Source: JAKIVR01 sp035933635 (GTDB lineage Archaea; Thermoplasmatota; Thermoplasmata; Lutacidiplasmatales; UBA184). Taken from it: 64,000 nucleotides of DNA. Where the stretch lies: contig DASYYY010000038.1 of NCBI GenBank assembly GCA_035933635.1, positions 18,897 to 82,896 on the forward strand, in the 5' to 3' direction. Position 1 is the stretch's first letter. Every line of letters begins with the position of its first letter. The notes under the pieces were generated by a model, which was given only the letters and a program-made list of their open reading frames with translations, made no database searches and was not told where the DNA came from. Shown in pieces: positions 33,037 through 42,142 of the stretch. Made by a program: the position numbers and the translations under genes.

Positions 33037-34551
33037 TCAGGGCGCGGGGCGGCTCGGCGGGCGGCTTCCCGGCAGGAGCGAGAATTTGCGGTCCCGTCGT
33101 CGGGGATCGGGGGTGGCCTTGGACGCCTGGCCGAGCAGGAGCGGCGCGGCGATCCTCTCGTGGAATCGGTCCCCGGTATGGGTCAACTCTTCCAGCACCC
33201 GGTCGGAGATCCGCCCCCGGAGCTTCTGGAGCTGGGCCTCCCAGGCGAAACGGGCCTGCTCCCATCGGTACAGGCTCTCCGGATAGGCCGCCTCGAACAG
33301 CAGCGATTCGCCCCCCCGCTTCGGACGACCCCGGACGCGGCCGGTCAGGCGCTCTTTGACGAGGTCGTACAAGCGTGTGCCGGGAACCGGCACCGCGATC
33401 GAAACCGAGTACTCCTCCGGACTGAACTTACGGAACAGCTTGAGCGTCGCCTCGACGTCCTCGACGGTCTCCCCCGGGTAACCGAGCATCAGGAACCAGA
33501 ACTGCCGGACGTGGTGGGCTTTGAGCTCGGCGGCGACTCGGGAGATCTGGGCGAGCTTGGTGCCACGGTTCATCAGATCGAGCATCTTCTGACTGCCCGA
33601 TTCGACCCCGAGGTAGACCCGGGCGAGCCCGGCGCGGCGCATCTGGTCGAGCAGGTCGGTCTTGAGCAGGTCGACCCGGGCCAGGCACTCGAACTGGAGC
33701 CGGAGGTCGCGGGAGATCATCCCATCGAGGAGGGTCTCGAGCCAGCGGCGCTGGATGCCGAAGACGTCGTCGCAGAAGCGGACGTAGTCGACCCGGTAGC
33801 GCGTGCGCAGGGCCTCCAGCTCTGCGAGTACCCGCTCGGGTGACTGCTGACGGAAGGTGCGCCCGAACGTCGGCTTCGAACACCACGAACAGTCGAACGG
33901 GCAACCGCGGCTGGTCAGCAGCGCGGCTCTCCGCTCCCCCGTCCGCCGCTGCCAGTGTCCAAGGTAGGCCTCCATGTCGATCAGCTCCCACGCCGGGAGT
34001 GGCAACGCGTCGAGGTCGGCGAGGTACGGTCGGTGCGGTCCCCGGACGGTCCGGTCCCCCGAACGCGCGACCACCCCGGCGAGGCCGGCGAGCGGCCGGT
34101 CTCCCAGGACGCACGACAGCAACTCCTCGAGCGTCAATTCCCCCTCGGCGACGACCACTGCGTCGAAGCCGCCGTCGAGGTAGACCTCCGGACGCGTCGC
34201 CGAATCCGGGCCCCCGGCCACGGTGACGACGCCGGCGGCGCGCGCGCCTTGGGCGACCTCGAGGGCACGGGGAAGGGTGAGCGACTTGGTGTGGACGCCG
34301 ACGACGTCGGGGTGGAACTGGCGGATCGCGTCGTCGACGGGACGGGCATCGCGGGCGAAGGTGAGGTCGCAGATCCGGACCACGGTCCCCGACCGGCGGA
34401 GGTAGGCGGCCAGGGTGAGCAGACTGAGCGACGGATAGAGCTCGACGAACTTTCGTTCCATCGGGTCTTCGCGGGCGACGTAGGGGTCGACGAGGAGCAG
34501 GCGGGCCGGTCGGTCCTCGGGCGAGGGACCCGGAGGGGCTGCGGTGGGCAT
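33037..34551 (-). CDS. B12-binding-domain radical SAM protein
   Basis: A 504-residue enzyme: an N-terminal cobalamin-binding-like Rossmann domain (RLLLVDPYVARED through VVVAEGELTLEELL) and a radical SAM barrel with CPFDCSWC as the [4Fe-4S] cysteines, then an SPASM-free C-terminal helical region with a basic tail. Such proteins carry out radical methylation or related reactions on lipids, cofactors or peptides; the substrate is not evident. The ATG at 34549-34551 is 1 nt after the ferredoxin stop, making it the third gene of the sufU-ferredoxin operon. The ferredoxin is an obvious electron donor candidate. Confidence 0.82.
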   Translation of the reverse strand: MPTAAPPGPSPEDRPARLLLVDPYVAREDPMERKFVELYPSLSLLTLAAYLRRSGTVVRICDLTFARDARPVDDAIRQFHPDVVGVHTKSLTLPRALEVAQGARAAGVVTVAGGPDSATRPEVYLDGGFDAVVVAEGELTLEELLSCVLGDRPLAGLAGVVARSGDRTVRGPHRPYLADLDALPLPAWELIDMEAYLGHWQRRTGERRAALLTSRGCPFDCSWCSKPTFGRTFRQQSPERVLAELEALRTRYRVDYVRFCDDVFGIQRRWLETLLDGMISRDLRLQFECLARVDLLKTDLLDQMRRAGLARVYLGVESGSQKMLDLMNRGTKLAQISRVAAELKAHHVRQFWFLMLGYPGETVEDVEATLKLFRKFSPEEYSVSIAVPVPGTRLYDLVKERLTGRVRGRPKRGGESLLFEAAYPESLYRWEQARFAWEAQLQKLRGRISDRVLEELTHTGDRFHERIAAPLLLGQASKATPDPRRRDRKFSLLPGSRPPSRPAP

Positions 34552-34552
34552 G

Positions 34553-34753
34553 TTAGCCCCGCCGGCCGCGCGGGACCGGCCGTCCACCCGAGATCGCCCC
34601 GACGGGGCAGTACGGGATGCACCATCCGCAGCCGGTGCAGTGATCGAGGACACGGAGAACGTTCGGTTCGAGCTCTAGGGCGTTGGGGGGACAGACCCCG
34701 GTGCAAAGCCCGCAGAGCACGCAGATGTCCGGGTTGACGGTGACCGCCGTCAC
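34553..34753 (-). CDS. 2x[4Fe-4S] ferredoxin
   Basis: A 66-residue protein with two classic clusters, CVLCGLCTGVCPP and CTGCGWCIPYCPV. It starts with GTG overlapping the sufU stop (GTGA at 34750-34753) and ends 1 nt before the radical SAM start. Low-potential electron carrier; cytosolic. Confidence 0.88.
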   Translation of the reverse strand: MTAVTVNPDICVLCGLCTGVCPPNALELEPNVLRVLDHCTGCGWCIPYCPVGAISGGRPVPRGRRG

Positions 34754-35172
34754 GTCGATCCGGCGCCCTCGCTGACCGCGGCGGGCTCGGCCCCGGCCTC
34801 CTCGCCGTGCAGCGCCCGGCCCAACGCGACGAAGCCGGTGAGGGCACACTTCACCCGCACGGGTGAAAGGGGGATTCCGAGCAACTTGTAGATGTCCTCC
34901 CGGGTGAGCTTCTCGACCTCCGCGAGGGGCCGGCCCTTGACCTTCTGTGTCAGGAGCGATGCGCTGGCCACGCTGATCGCGCAACCGTCCCCGGAGAACA
35001 TGATCTCCTCGACCGTGGTACGTCCCGCGTCGAGCTTGAGCTCCATCCGGATGTGATCGCCGCAGAGCGGGTTGCTCTCCTCGCCGGCGAGCGTCGCCTC
35101 GGCGAGCGATCCGAAGTTCCGGGGCGCCCGGTAATGCTGGAGGATGACCTCCTGGTACATGTCGTAGGCCAT
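34750..35172 (-). CDS. sufU: Fe-S cluster scaffold, SufU/IscU type
   Basis: A 140-residue scaffold with the three conserved cysteines: NPLCGDHI, GDGCAISVASAS and VRVKCALTG. It receives persulfide sulfur from a cysteine desulfurase (SufS, 10 kb away) and assembles nascent Fe-S clusters, or, as in some SufU proteins, acts as a sulfur shuttle. A GGAGA site precedes the ATG at 35172, and a GTATTAGG box lies about 27 nt upstream. It heads the operon sufU-ferredoxin-radical SAM and is divergent from sufD, so the intergenic region serves both. Confidence 0.85.
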   Translation of the reverse strand: MAYDMYQEVILQHYRAPRNFGSLAEATLAGEESNPLCGDHIRMELKLDAGRTTVEEIMFSGDGCAISVASASLLTQKVKGRPLAEVEKLTREDIYKLLGIPLSPVRVKCALTGFVALGRALHGEEAGAEPAAVSEGAGST

Positions 35173-35353
35173 CGAAATTCTCCGTGAACCGGCCCCTAAT
35201 ACCGACGGTTCCAACTTAAGCGGTTCGACTCGGACGGACCCCACCCCTCCGACGGGCCCCTCGGCAGGTACGATGGCCACCACGGGGACGAGATCTCGCG
35301 CGCCGACCCCCTTCTTCGCGCTTGGGATTTACACACCTGACGCTACTCTTATT

Positions 35354-36772
35354 ATGACACGCCCCGTCGTCCGGACGATGGCGTCGGCGGGCGCGCTCTA
35401 CTCGAATTGGCTGACCGACGGCCAGGTCGAATCGCTCGGGCGCGCGGTTGGAGATTCGACGCCGGTCGCGGCCGCGCGAGCGGAAGCCCTCCGAGCGTTC
35501 CGCGAACTCCCTCTCGAACCGAACGCGCTCTTTCGGGGCTACTCGAACATCGCCGGGGCCGAACTCAAGGATATCGACCTGACGACCCGGGGCCCACCGG
35601 TCGGGCTCCCGCGGGCCGACGCATCGACCCTGCGGATCGTGCACGATGCCTCCGGGACGCGGGTCGAGCTGCCCGATGCCCTACGCGAGGCGGGGGTCAC
35701 GGTCGAAACGCTGCCCGATCTGTGGACCGCGAACGGCCGTGCGGCCTCCCCACCCCCGCACTCCGTGGTCGCGCCGGACAAGATGACGTCCTACGCGCTG
35801 GCGACGGTCAACCGGGCGGTCCGGCTCACGGTCCCGGATCGGTGCACGGTGCCCGTGCGGGTGCACGACCTGACCGTCCTCTCCCGCCCGAACGAAGGCA
35901 TCTCGGTCTGGCGGGAGCTCCATTCGGGCTCTCAGTCCAAGCTGCTCTACAGCGAGGAGCTCTTCTCGACCGCCGACGCGGAGACCACCGGCCAGAGGCT
36001 CTACGCCTCCACCGTCGACCTCGATCTCGGGGAGCGGTCGTCGCTGCACTACCTCACGCTGCACGCGCCGGATGCGCGGGCGGTCTCGCTCTATCAACGG
36101 CACGCCCGCACCGGCGCCGGCTCCTACCTCGCCTGGGTCTGGGCGGGACTCGGTGGCTTCCGCACCCGTTCCAAGAACCTCTCGGAGTTGGCCGGCAACG
36201 GCAGCGCCCTCGACGACCTCCAAGCGATCTACGGCAGCCACGAGCAGGCTTACGACAGCGGCGTTCAGATCACGCACATCGGGACCGATACCCACGGCCA
36301 ATCGATCACGCGCAGCCTGTTCAAGGACAAGGCGCAGGGCGTCAGCCGCGGCCTGGTGCGGATCGAGAAGGACGCGCGCAAGACGCTGAGCTACCTCGCC
36401 GAGTATTCCATGCTGCTGTCGAAGGGCGCACGCTCCGACGCCATGCCCGACCTCGAGATCCTCTGCCGCGACGTCAAGGCCACGCACTCGTCGTCGGTCG
36501 CCCCCGTCGACCCGGAGAAGATCTTCTACCTGGAATCGCGCGGCATCAATTCGACCGACGCAGTGCGGATGATCGGCGAGGGGTTCCTCTCGAACGTCCT
36601 CGACCGCGCCCCGATCGTCTCGCTCCGCGATCTGCTCTACCCGATCCTCGCCGCGCGCTGGGACGGGCACCCGGTGCTCTGGGACGCCGCGAAACCGCCC
36701 TCCCTCCCGCCGCTCCAGGTGAGCGACGCCCGCGCCGGCGAAGAGTGGCGCTTCGACGCGAAGCTCCGTTAG
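35354..36772 (+). CDS. sufD: SufD-like Fe-S assembly protein
   Basis: About 472 residues with the SufB/SufD beta-helix fold: Thr/Ser-rich N-terminal helices, the strand ladder (VPVRVHDLTVLSRPNEGI), and the family C-terminus containing THSSSVAPVDPEKIFYLESR and GEGFLSNVLDR. It lacks the full set of cysteines seen in SufB, typical of SufD. It partners SufB and SufC encoded at 42-46 kb. Two starts are possible: ATG 35354 (with a GGATTTACAC box 25 nt upstream) and ATG 35378 (with TTATTATG upstream). It lies apart from the other suf core genes. Confidence 0.82.
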   Translation: MTRPVVRTMASAGALYSNWLTDGQVESLGRAVGDSTPVAAARAEALRAFRELPLEPNALFRGYSNIAGAELKDIDLTTRGPPVGLPRADASTLRIVHDASGTRVELPDALREAGVTVETLPDLWTANGRAASPPPHSVVAPDKMTSYALATVNRAVRLTVPDRCTVPVRVHDLTVLSRPNEGISVWRELHSGSQSKLLYSEELFSTADAETTGQRLYASTVDLDLGERSSLHYLTLHAPDARAVSLYQRHARTGAGSYLAWVWAGLGGFRTRSKNLSELAGNGSALDDLQAIYGSHEQAYDSGVQITHIGTDTHGQSITRSLFKDKAQGVSRGLVRIEKDARKTLSYLAEYSMLLSKGARSDAMPDLEILCRDVKATHSSSVAPVDPEKIFYLESRGINSTDAVRMIGEGFLSNVLDRAPIVSLRDLLYPILAARWDGHPVLWDAAKPPSLPPLQVSDARAGEEWRFDAKLR

Positions 36773-37433
36773 CGGCCGAATCTCTGCGGACCGGTTCCGC
36801 CACGATCGCGGGGGGTTGGACGGTCGGCGCCAGGCTCTGCCAGAGGTAGTAGGTTGCGTGCGAACGGTACGGCGCCCAGCGCCGCCCCAATCGCTCCACG
36901 GTCGACTCCGCCGGAAGGCCCCTCATGGAGACCAGCCGCTGCACCGCCTTGCGCAGCCCGAGGTCGCCCGTGGGCAGCACATCGTCCCGACCCAGGTGAA
37001 AGATCAGGTACATCTGGGCGGTCCACCGGCCGATCCCGCGGACCCGGGTGAGCTCGGCAATCACCTCCTCATCCGGCAGTTCGCGCAGCCCAGCGAACGC
37101 GACGGTCCCGTCCAGCACCTTGCCCGCCAGGTCTCGGAGGTAGCCGATCTTCTGCGGCGAGAGGCCGGCGCCGCGGAGCGTGGCGTCGGTCGCGTCACGA
37201 AACCACTCCGGGCGGGGAAGCTCGGTTCCCCCGCCGGCCGCCACCACCTTGCGGCAGATCGCCGCGCCCGCCGCTCCACTGATCTGCTGGAAGATGATCG
37301 CGCGCACCAGCGCCGGGAAACCTTCGGGCTGCAGCGGGGGGCGAAGCGGCCCCGATCGGTCGATCAGCGAGCCGAGCCGGGGGTCCGATCGTTGAAGGGC
37401 GACCGCGACTTCCCGATCGGTTCGACGGTCCAC
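36546..37433 (-). CDS. DNA glycosylase, AlkA-like HhH-GPD family
   Basis: A 295-residue protein whose first 200 residues match AlkA/HhH-GPD glycosylases: ALVRAIIFQQIS, the helix-hairpin-helix TRVRGIGRWTAQMYLIF, and the catalytic Asp in VLPTGDLGLRKAV. It removes alkylated bases from DNA. There is no in-frame stop after the domain, so an Arg/Ser/Ala-rich tail of about 90 residues runs into the 3' part of sufD on the other strand (227-nt overlap). That tail looks like a chance extension, and a missed frameshift near 36780 cannot be excluded. The GTG at 37433 is chosen to begin at the family's N-terminus. Confidence 0.72.
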   Translation of the reverse strand: MDRRTDREVAVALQRSDPRLGSLIDRSGPLRPPLQPEGFPALVRAIIFQQISGAAGAAICRKVVAAGGGTELPRPEWFRDATDATLRGAGLSPQKIGYLRDLAGKVLDGTVAFAGLRELPDEEVIAELTRVRGIGRWTAQMYLIFHLGRDDVLPTGDLGLRKAVQRLVSMRGLPAESTVERLGRRWAPYRSHATYYLWQSLAPTVQPPAIVAEPVRRDSAANGASRRSATLRRRGRRSPGAAGGRAVSRRPRAPGARPSARRGSGRADRGARRSGRGRGRSRGTPRRSSALRRSN

Positions 37434-37509
37434 GGTCCAGCGGAGGGCGGCGACGGCATAGCGGTTCGGGCCAGTGTCGAACGAACCGAGGCGCCCGCGG
37501 ATCGGTGCC

Positions 37510-40449
37510 TCACATCGCGCCCGGTGGCGGCCCATTGGGGGGGGCGCCCGGGGCGCCTGGCGGGACGGGGCCCGAGGTCGAGGAGGGCATTGAACTACCG
37601 TCCATCGCGGGCGGCGGGGAGTAGGCCGCAGTGCCTCCCTTTCGTCGACGCATGAGGACGACGGCGCCGATGCCACCGATGGCGACGAGGAGCACGACCG
37701 CGATGATCGCCCAGTCCAAGCTGGACAGCGACCCGGCTCCGCCGGAGCCGCCGTGATTCGTTCCGGCCGAGCTGGTCGCGCTCGGAGCGCTGGCCCCGAC
37801 CGCGTTCCAGGCGACGACCCGGACGACGTAGGTGGTGGAGGCCGCGAGCCCCTTCACCGTCGCGTTCAGGTCCGCGCCGGCGGACAGGTCGGTCCAGGGA
37901 CCCGCGGCGGTCGTCGCGTACTCGACCGTGTAATTGACCACCGGCGTGCCCCCCGAAATCGAGGGGCTGGTCCAGCGGACCCCGAGGCTGCTCGAGGAGA
38001 TCGCCGTGAGCGCGACGCCGGTCGGTGGGTAGGGTACCGAGACCGGTGTACCGCTCACCGGCGAGCTGGCGGCGCTCACCCCGGCCGCATTGATGGCCGT
38101 GACGATCACGTAGTAGACCGTGCCGAGCGCCAGGCCCCCGAACGTGTAGGAGAGCGTAGAGACCGTTGCGCTCCGAGTCCACGGACCATTGGCGCTCGCG
38201 CCCAACGATACGTTATAGCCGGTGACCGGCCCTCCGCCCAAGTTCGCCGGTGCGCTCCAGCTGGCGGCCAACGTCCCGTTGCCGGCGACGAGGGTGACCG
38301 CCTGGGGGGCGCTCGGCGCGAAGACCTCACGGAGGAGGATCAGTTGGGCGCTCGTGTCGGTGGCCATCGCGAGCGTCCCATCGGAGCCGTCGTAGGAGAA
38401 CACCAGCGTCGGGGTCGGCACGTAGAGCGATCCGACGAACGTGTGCGTCGACGCGTTGATGAATCCAATGTAGGAGCTGTTGATCGAGCCGACGACGATC
38501 AAGTTCGCCCGGCCGTCGTAGCCGACCCCCCAGGGGGCGAGCGCCGGCGAGGAGACGTTCGCCACGTACCGACCCGTGCTCGGGTCGACCACCGAGGTGT
38601 TCGTACCGTCGTCGACCCAGAGGTCGCCGGAGGCGTCGACGGCGATGCCCTCGGGACAAGTGACCAACCCCACGGCGACGGTCGCGGTGCCGTTCAATGG
38701 GTCGATCTCGGTCAGATTACCGCACCTCGGACCGCCCCCGTAATCGAATACCCACGCGCGGTCGCGGGTCGGGTCGGTGAGCAGATTGGGCTGGGGGTCC
38801 AACGCACCGACCGAGACGTTGGCGAGCAACGCGTAGGTCCGGGTCGAGAAGACGTACACTTGGGAGGAGTTCTGGACGTAGAGATAGTGGTGGACCGGGT
38901 CGACGGCGAGCTGATCCACGGGACCCCTCCCGGCCATCGGGATCGAGTGCACCCAGGCGCCGGTGGTGGCGTTGAACTCCGTGACGTTCAACTGCCCCGC
39001 ACCGGCCGCGAAGAGGGTCCCTACCGTCGGGTCGACCGCCACCGAGTGGAAGAAGCCGTCGACGAGCGGCGCGGCAATCGTCCAGGCGACCGATCCATCG
39101 GATTCGTGGAACGCGGTGACGACCGACGGGTCGTACCCGCCGGCGTAGGCGAACCCGTTCGAAGGGTCGATGGCGAGCGCTCCGGAAAAGAGGGGGAAAC
39201 TGGTGTAGTTGCGTACCAGGGAGATCGGGCTGACGGAGAACTCGGAGATCGCCGTCCGCTCCGGCCCCCCGCTCGCCGCGAACACGGCGTTCGCGACCGG
39301 GTCGGAGATCACTTCGTCGAATGCGTAACTCCCCCCGGCAGCGGCGTAGGCGGTCTCGAAGAACGGGGCCGAGCCGGAGGTCACGTTGAGAGCGCCGAGC
39401 CCGTGGGCTACCGTGGCGTTCGTGAAGACCAGCGCCTCCATCGCCGGATTGTAGGCCAGCGAGTTCCCGTACCAGGGCATCCCGCCACCGATCCAACCAC
39501 CGGCGAACGCGGTGGTGGTCGCGTTGAACGTCCACAGGATGCCCATCGTTCCCGCGGAGTAGTTCTCCGCCCAGACGAGCTGGTTGTGAGAGTCGTAGGC
39601 CGCGGCGACGAGCGACTGGTCAGGGTAAGTGGTGAGGGTGGGGAACGGCTGGACGACCAGCGAGGTCTCGTTCACCTCGTACAGGGTTGCGTTACCCGCG
39701 GGAACGAGGAGCTGCGGGTAGGGGGTATCCATCGAACTCGCCGCATGGAGCGACGGAAGGCCCGCCGGCAGGGTGATGTAGGCGACGAAGGCGAGGGGAT
39801 CGCCGGCGAACACCGCGATCGAGGTCGGCGTCGTGTTCTGGACGAAGAGCCGGTGCGTGACCGGGTCAAAGGTCTCGAACCGGGGCAAGAAGGTCTGGCC
39901 GCGGACCCCGGGAAAGCCGACGCGCTGATCGAGCGAGAGGTCGGATTCGTTGAGGACGACGACGGTCGATCCGCCAGGGGTATAATTGTAGGCGCTCGCG
40001 AAGACCCGATGGGTCGAAGGGTCGACCGCGACCCCCTCGGCATAGTTTCCACCGGGACTGTTCACGGTGGTGAACGACTGAGCGGCGACGGTCTCTCCTG
40101 TCGCAATGGACACCGACACCACTCCCTGATACGGATTGGACGTGAACAGAAGACCCGCCGCGTGGTCGACCGCAATCTGGTCGGCCAATGAATTGCCCCC
40201 GTTGGGCTCCGTGACGGTCTGAGCGAACGCGTGACCCCCGAGGTGGACCACGGTTCCCGCCTCACCGCGCACCGTCGGGAGGGCAACGAGGTGGGGAGAC
40301 ACGGATGCGGAAAGGGCGGCGCGCGGAGCGCCGGGCTCCCCCCACATCGGGCGCGCCCAGGAGCCGCCGGGAGCGACGAGCAACACCGTCAAGAAAAATA
40401 TAGCCACCATCCCACCGGCCGGCACCCGGCTCGCGCGTCGAGGTGTCAT
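37510..40449 (-). CDS. Surface protein: beta-propeller, two FN3 domains, C-terminal anchor
   Basis: A 979-residue protein. A signal helix (MVAIFFLTVLLVAPGGSWA) is followed by a large YncE/NHL-like propeller region (about 70-740) in which segments of the type AVDPSTHRVFASAYN, AIDPSNGFAYAGGY and AVDPVHHYLYVQN recur, two fibronectin type III domains (about 755-840 and 850-935, with PVTGYNVSL and VVNYTVEYAT strands), a membrane helix (WAIIAVVLLVAIGGIGAVVL), and a Pro/Gly-rich cytosolic tail. Cell-surface display or adhesion is likely. A minus TTAATTACC box lies about 32 nt upstream of the ATG. Confidence 0.85.
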   Translation of the reverse strand: MTPRRASRVPAGGMVAIFFLTVLLVAPGGSWARPMWGEPGAPRAALSASVSPHLVALPTVRGEAGTVVHLGGHAFAQTVTEPNGGNSLADQIAVDHAAGLLFTSNPYQGVVSVSIATGETVAAQSFTTVNSPGGNYAEGVAVDPSTHRVFASAYNYTPGGSTVVVLNESDLSLDQRVGFPGVRGQTFLPRFETFDPVTHRLFVQNTTPTSIAVFAGDPLAFVAYITLPAGLPSLHAASSMDTPYPQLLVPAGNATLYEVNETSLVVQPFPTLTTYPDQSLVAAAYDSHNQLVWAENYSAGTMGILWTFNATTTAFAGGWIGGGMPWYGNSLAYNPAMEALVFTNATVAHGLGALNVTSGSAPFFETAYAAAGGSYAFDEVISDPVANAVFAASGGPERTAISEFSVSPISLVRNYTSFPLFSGALAIDPSNGFAYAGGYDPSVVTAFHESDGSVAWTIAAPLVDGFFHSVAVDPTVGTLFAAGAGQLNVTEFNATTGAWVHSIPMAGRGPVDQLAVDPVHHYLYVQNSSQVYVFSTRTYALLANVSVGALDPQPNLLTDPTRDRAWVFDYGGGPRCGNLTEIDPLNGTATVAVGLVTCPEGIAVDASGDLWVDDGTNTSVVDPSTGRYVANVSSPALAPWGVGYDGRANLIVVGSINSSYIGFINASTHTFVGSLYVPTPTLVFSYDGSDGTLAMATDTSAQLILLREVFAPSAPQAVTLVAGNGTLAASWSAPANLGGGPVTGYNVSLGASANGPWTRSATVSTLSYTFGGLALGTVYYVIVTAINAAGVSAASSPVSGTPVSVPYPPTGVALTAISSSSLGVRWTSPSISGGTPVVNYTVEYATTAAGPWTDLSAGADLNATVKGLAASTTYVVRVVAWNAVGASAPSATSSAGTNHGGSGGAGSLSSLDWAIIAVVLLVAIGGIGAVVLMRRRKGGTAAYSPPPAMDGSSMPSSTSGPVPPGAPGAPPNGPPPGAM

Positions 40450-40706
40450 TCAAACGCATTGACGCCGGGTCGGTGGTAATTAACCCGTCGACCGTTGTCC
40501 GTCGGTAGAAGCGTCGACCCAGTGTTGTCCCGGAACCCGGGTGAAGTTCCAGGACAGCCCCGCCGTTCGCCGATCGCCATGATCCAGCGTCAGGGCGGAC
40601 CGGCGGCCGTGCCTCGGCGGCGGCCTTGACCCCTGCCGGAACCCCTATCGGGCCTGCACGGCGCGGTCAGAAATCCCTATCTTCGGCCGAACTTGCATCG
40701 GGCACG

Positions 40707-42059
40707 ATGCCGGCCACTCCCGCCCCTGGCCCAGAGCCACTTCCCGGACCGCCCGCGCCCGCGTCCCCGCCGCCGGCGGCCGCCGGCCCGGGCGCTCCCC
40801 CCGGCGGCCCGGGCTACCCCGGGCCGGCATACGGCCAGTATCCGTACCCCCCCGCGCCGCCCCGGCGCCGCGGGATGGTATTGATCGCCGTGGTGGCGGT
40901 GGTCGTCGTCGTGGTCCTCGCACTCTCCGTCCTCCTGCTCGCCGGCGTGGTCAACAAGAGCGGGAACGGCTCGAGCGGCCCCCAGACGTTCAGCCAGGCG
41001 TCCTCATCGGTCAGCTCCGCGACGAACAACTACAAGGGCGGCGGGTGGAAGCAGATCGTGGCCATCGGCCTCGCACCGAGGGCCTCGATCAGTTCGGGCA
41101 CGAGCTCGCTGCCCACCGGGTTCCTCAGCGCCGGAGGCTGCAGCGCCTCGCTGCTCATCTCGAACGGGACGTCCTTCACGGTGGCCGGCTACAACGGGTC
41201 GCTCGCCTCCGGTCAGGGGACGGGCTGGATCTTCATCCTCGCGAACTCCTCCGGGGCCCTCGTGGCCATCGACCTCGAGGGGTCGGTCACGCTGGTCGCC
41301 TACATCGCCGGCAGTGCTTCCTGCCCGATCGCCGGCTCGTTCGGGTTCCTTTCCGGCCTGAACAGCGGGATCGTCGACTCGAGCACCGCGGCCTCCGCCG
41401 CGTGGAAGGCCGGGGCCTCCGCCTTCGTCGCGGCCCACCCCAACGCCTCGGTCTCCTACGCCATCACGAGCGGGGTGAGCGCCTTCGGCGTGACCGAACC
41501 CGCCAAGTGGGAGATCGCCTGGCAGGCCTGCACGCCCTCGGCGACCCCGTCGGCCACGCCCGTGCCCACGTTCAATGCGACGATCAACGCCGCCACCGGC
41601 CAGCTCATCTCCTCCAGCACGACCTCCCAGGTCTGCTCGTCGGGCGGTAACTTCACCGGTTCGAGCGGCGGTGGAACCCCCCTCGGTTCGGTGCTCAGCT
41701 TCGGGGCGGTCGCGGAGGCGCAGGCCGGTGCGAAGTTCTACTACAACTTCACGATCAATTCGGCCGGCGGGGGTTTGACCTGGAGCGCCGTCACACTCCT
41801 GATCCAGGGCACCAACGGCGCCGTCGCCACGGGCGTGACCTCCTACGCCGTCTACTCCCTGATGGGCACCGTGATCTGCTACTCCAACGGGTCGGTTGAA
41901 TCCGGTTGGAATCCCGGGCCGGCCGGGAGCGGAGCGACCGCGATCTCGGCCGCCCAGACCGTGGTCGTGGTCTCCTCGGCCAATCTCGCCGGGCTGGGCG
42001 ACAGGCTCGTCGCGGCAGCTGCCGGATACACCGGTACGTCGACCGCCTCCGTTCCGTGA
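40707..42059 (+). CDS. Membrane protein with Pro-rich cytosolic head and large extracellular domain
   Basis: A 450-residue protein with inverted plan compared with its neighbours: a Pro/Gly-rich cytosolic N-terminus (GPGYPGPAYGQYPYPPAPP, about 40-55), a membrane helix (MVLIAVVAVVVVVVLALSVL), then an extracellular Ser/Gly/Ala-rich domain of about 340 residues with a few cysteines (GGCSAS, SASCPI, WQACTPS, SQVCSS). No catalytic motif. The Pro-rich head resembles that of DUF-type prokaryotic membrane sensors. The ATG at 40707 is about 30 nt after a CCCTATCTTCG box. Unknown function. Confidence 0.7.
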   Translation: MPATPAPGPEPLPGPPAPASPPPAAAGPGAPPGGPGYPGPAYGQYPYPPAPPRRRGMVLIAVVAVVVVVVLALSVLLLAGVVNKSGNGSSGPQTFSQASSSVSSATNNYKGGGWKQIVAIGLAPRASISSGTSSLPTGFLSAGGCSASLLISNGTSFTVAGYNGSLASGQGTGWIFILANSSGALVAIDLEGSVTLVAYIAGSASCPIAGSFGFLSGLNSGIVDSSTAASAAWKAGASAFVAAHPNASVSYAITSGVSAFGVTEPAKWEIAWQACTPSATPSATPVPTFNATINAATGQLISSSTTSQVCSSGGNFTGSSGGGTPLGSVLSFGAVAEAQAGAKFYYNFTINSAGGGLTWSAVTLLIQGTNGAVATGVTSYAVYSLMGTVICYSNGSVESGWNPGPAGSGATAISAAQTVVVVSSANLAGLGDRLVAAAAGYTGTSTASVP

Positions 42060-42142
42060 GCGACCCTGAATCCGGCGGGCTCTAGTCCGAGCCGCGAGGG
42101 GCGGCTCGCGAGGGCCGCGCCCGCGCGGATCGCGGTGCCGGG

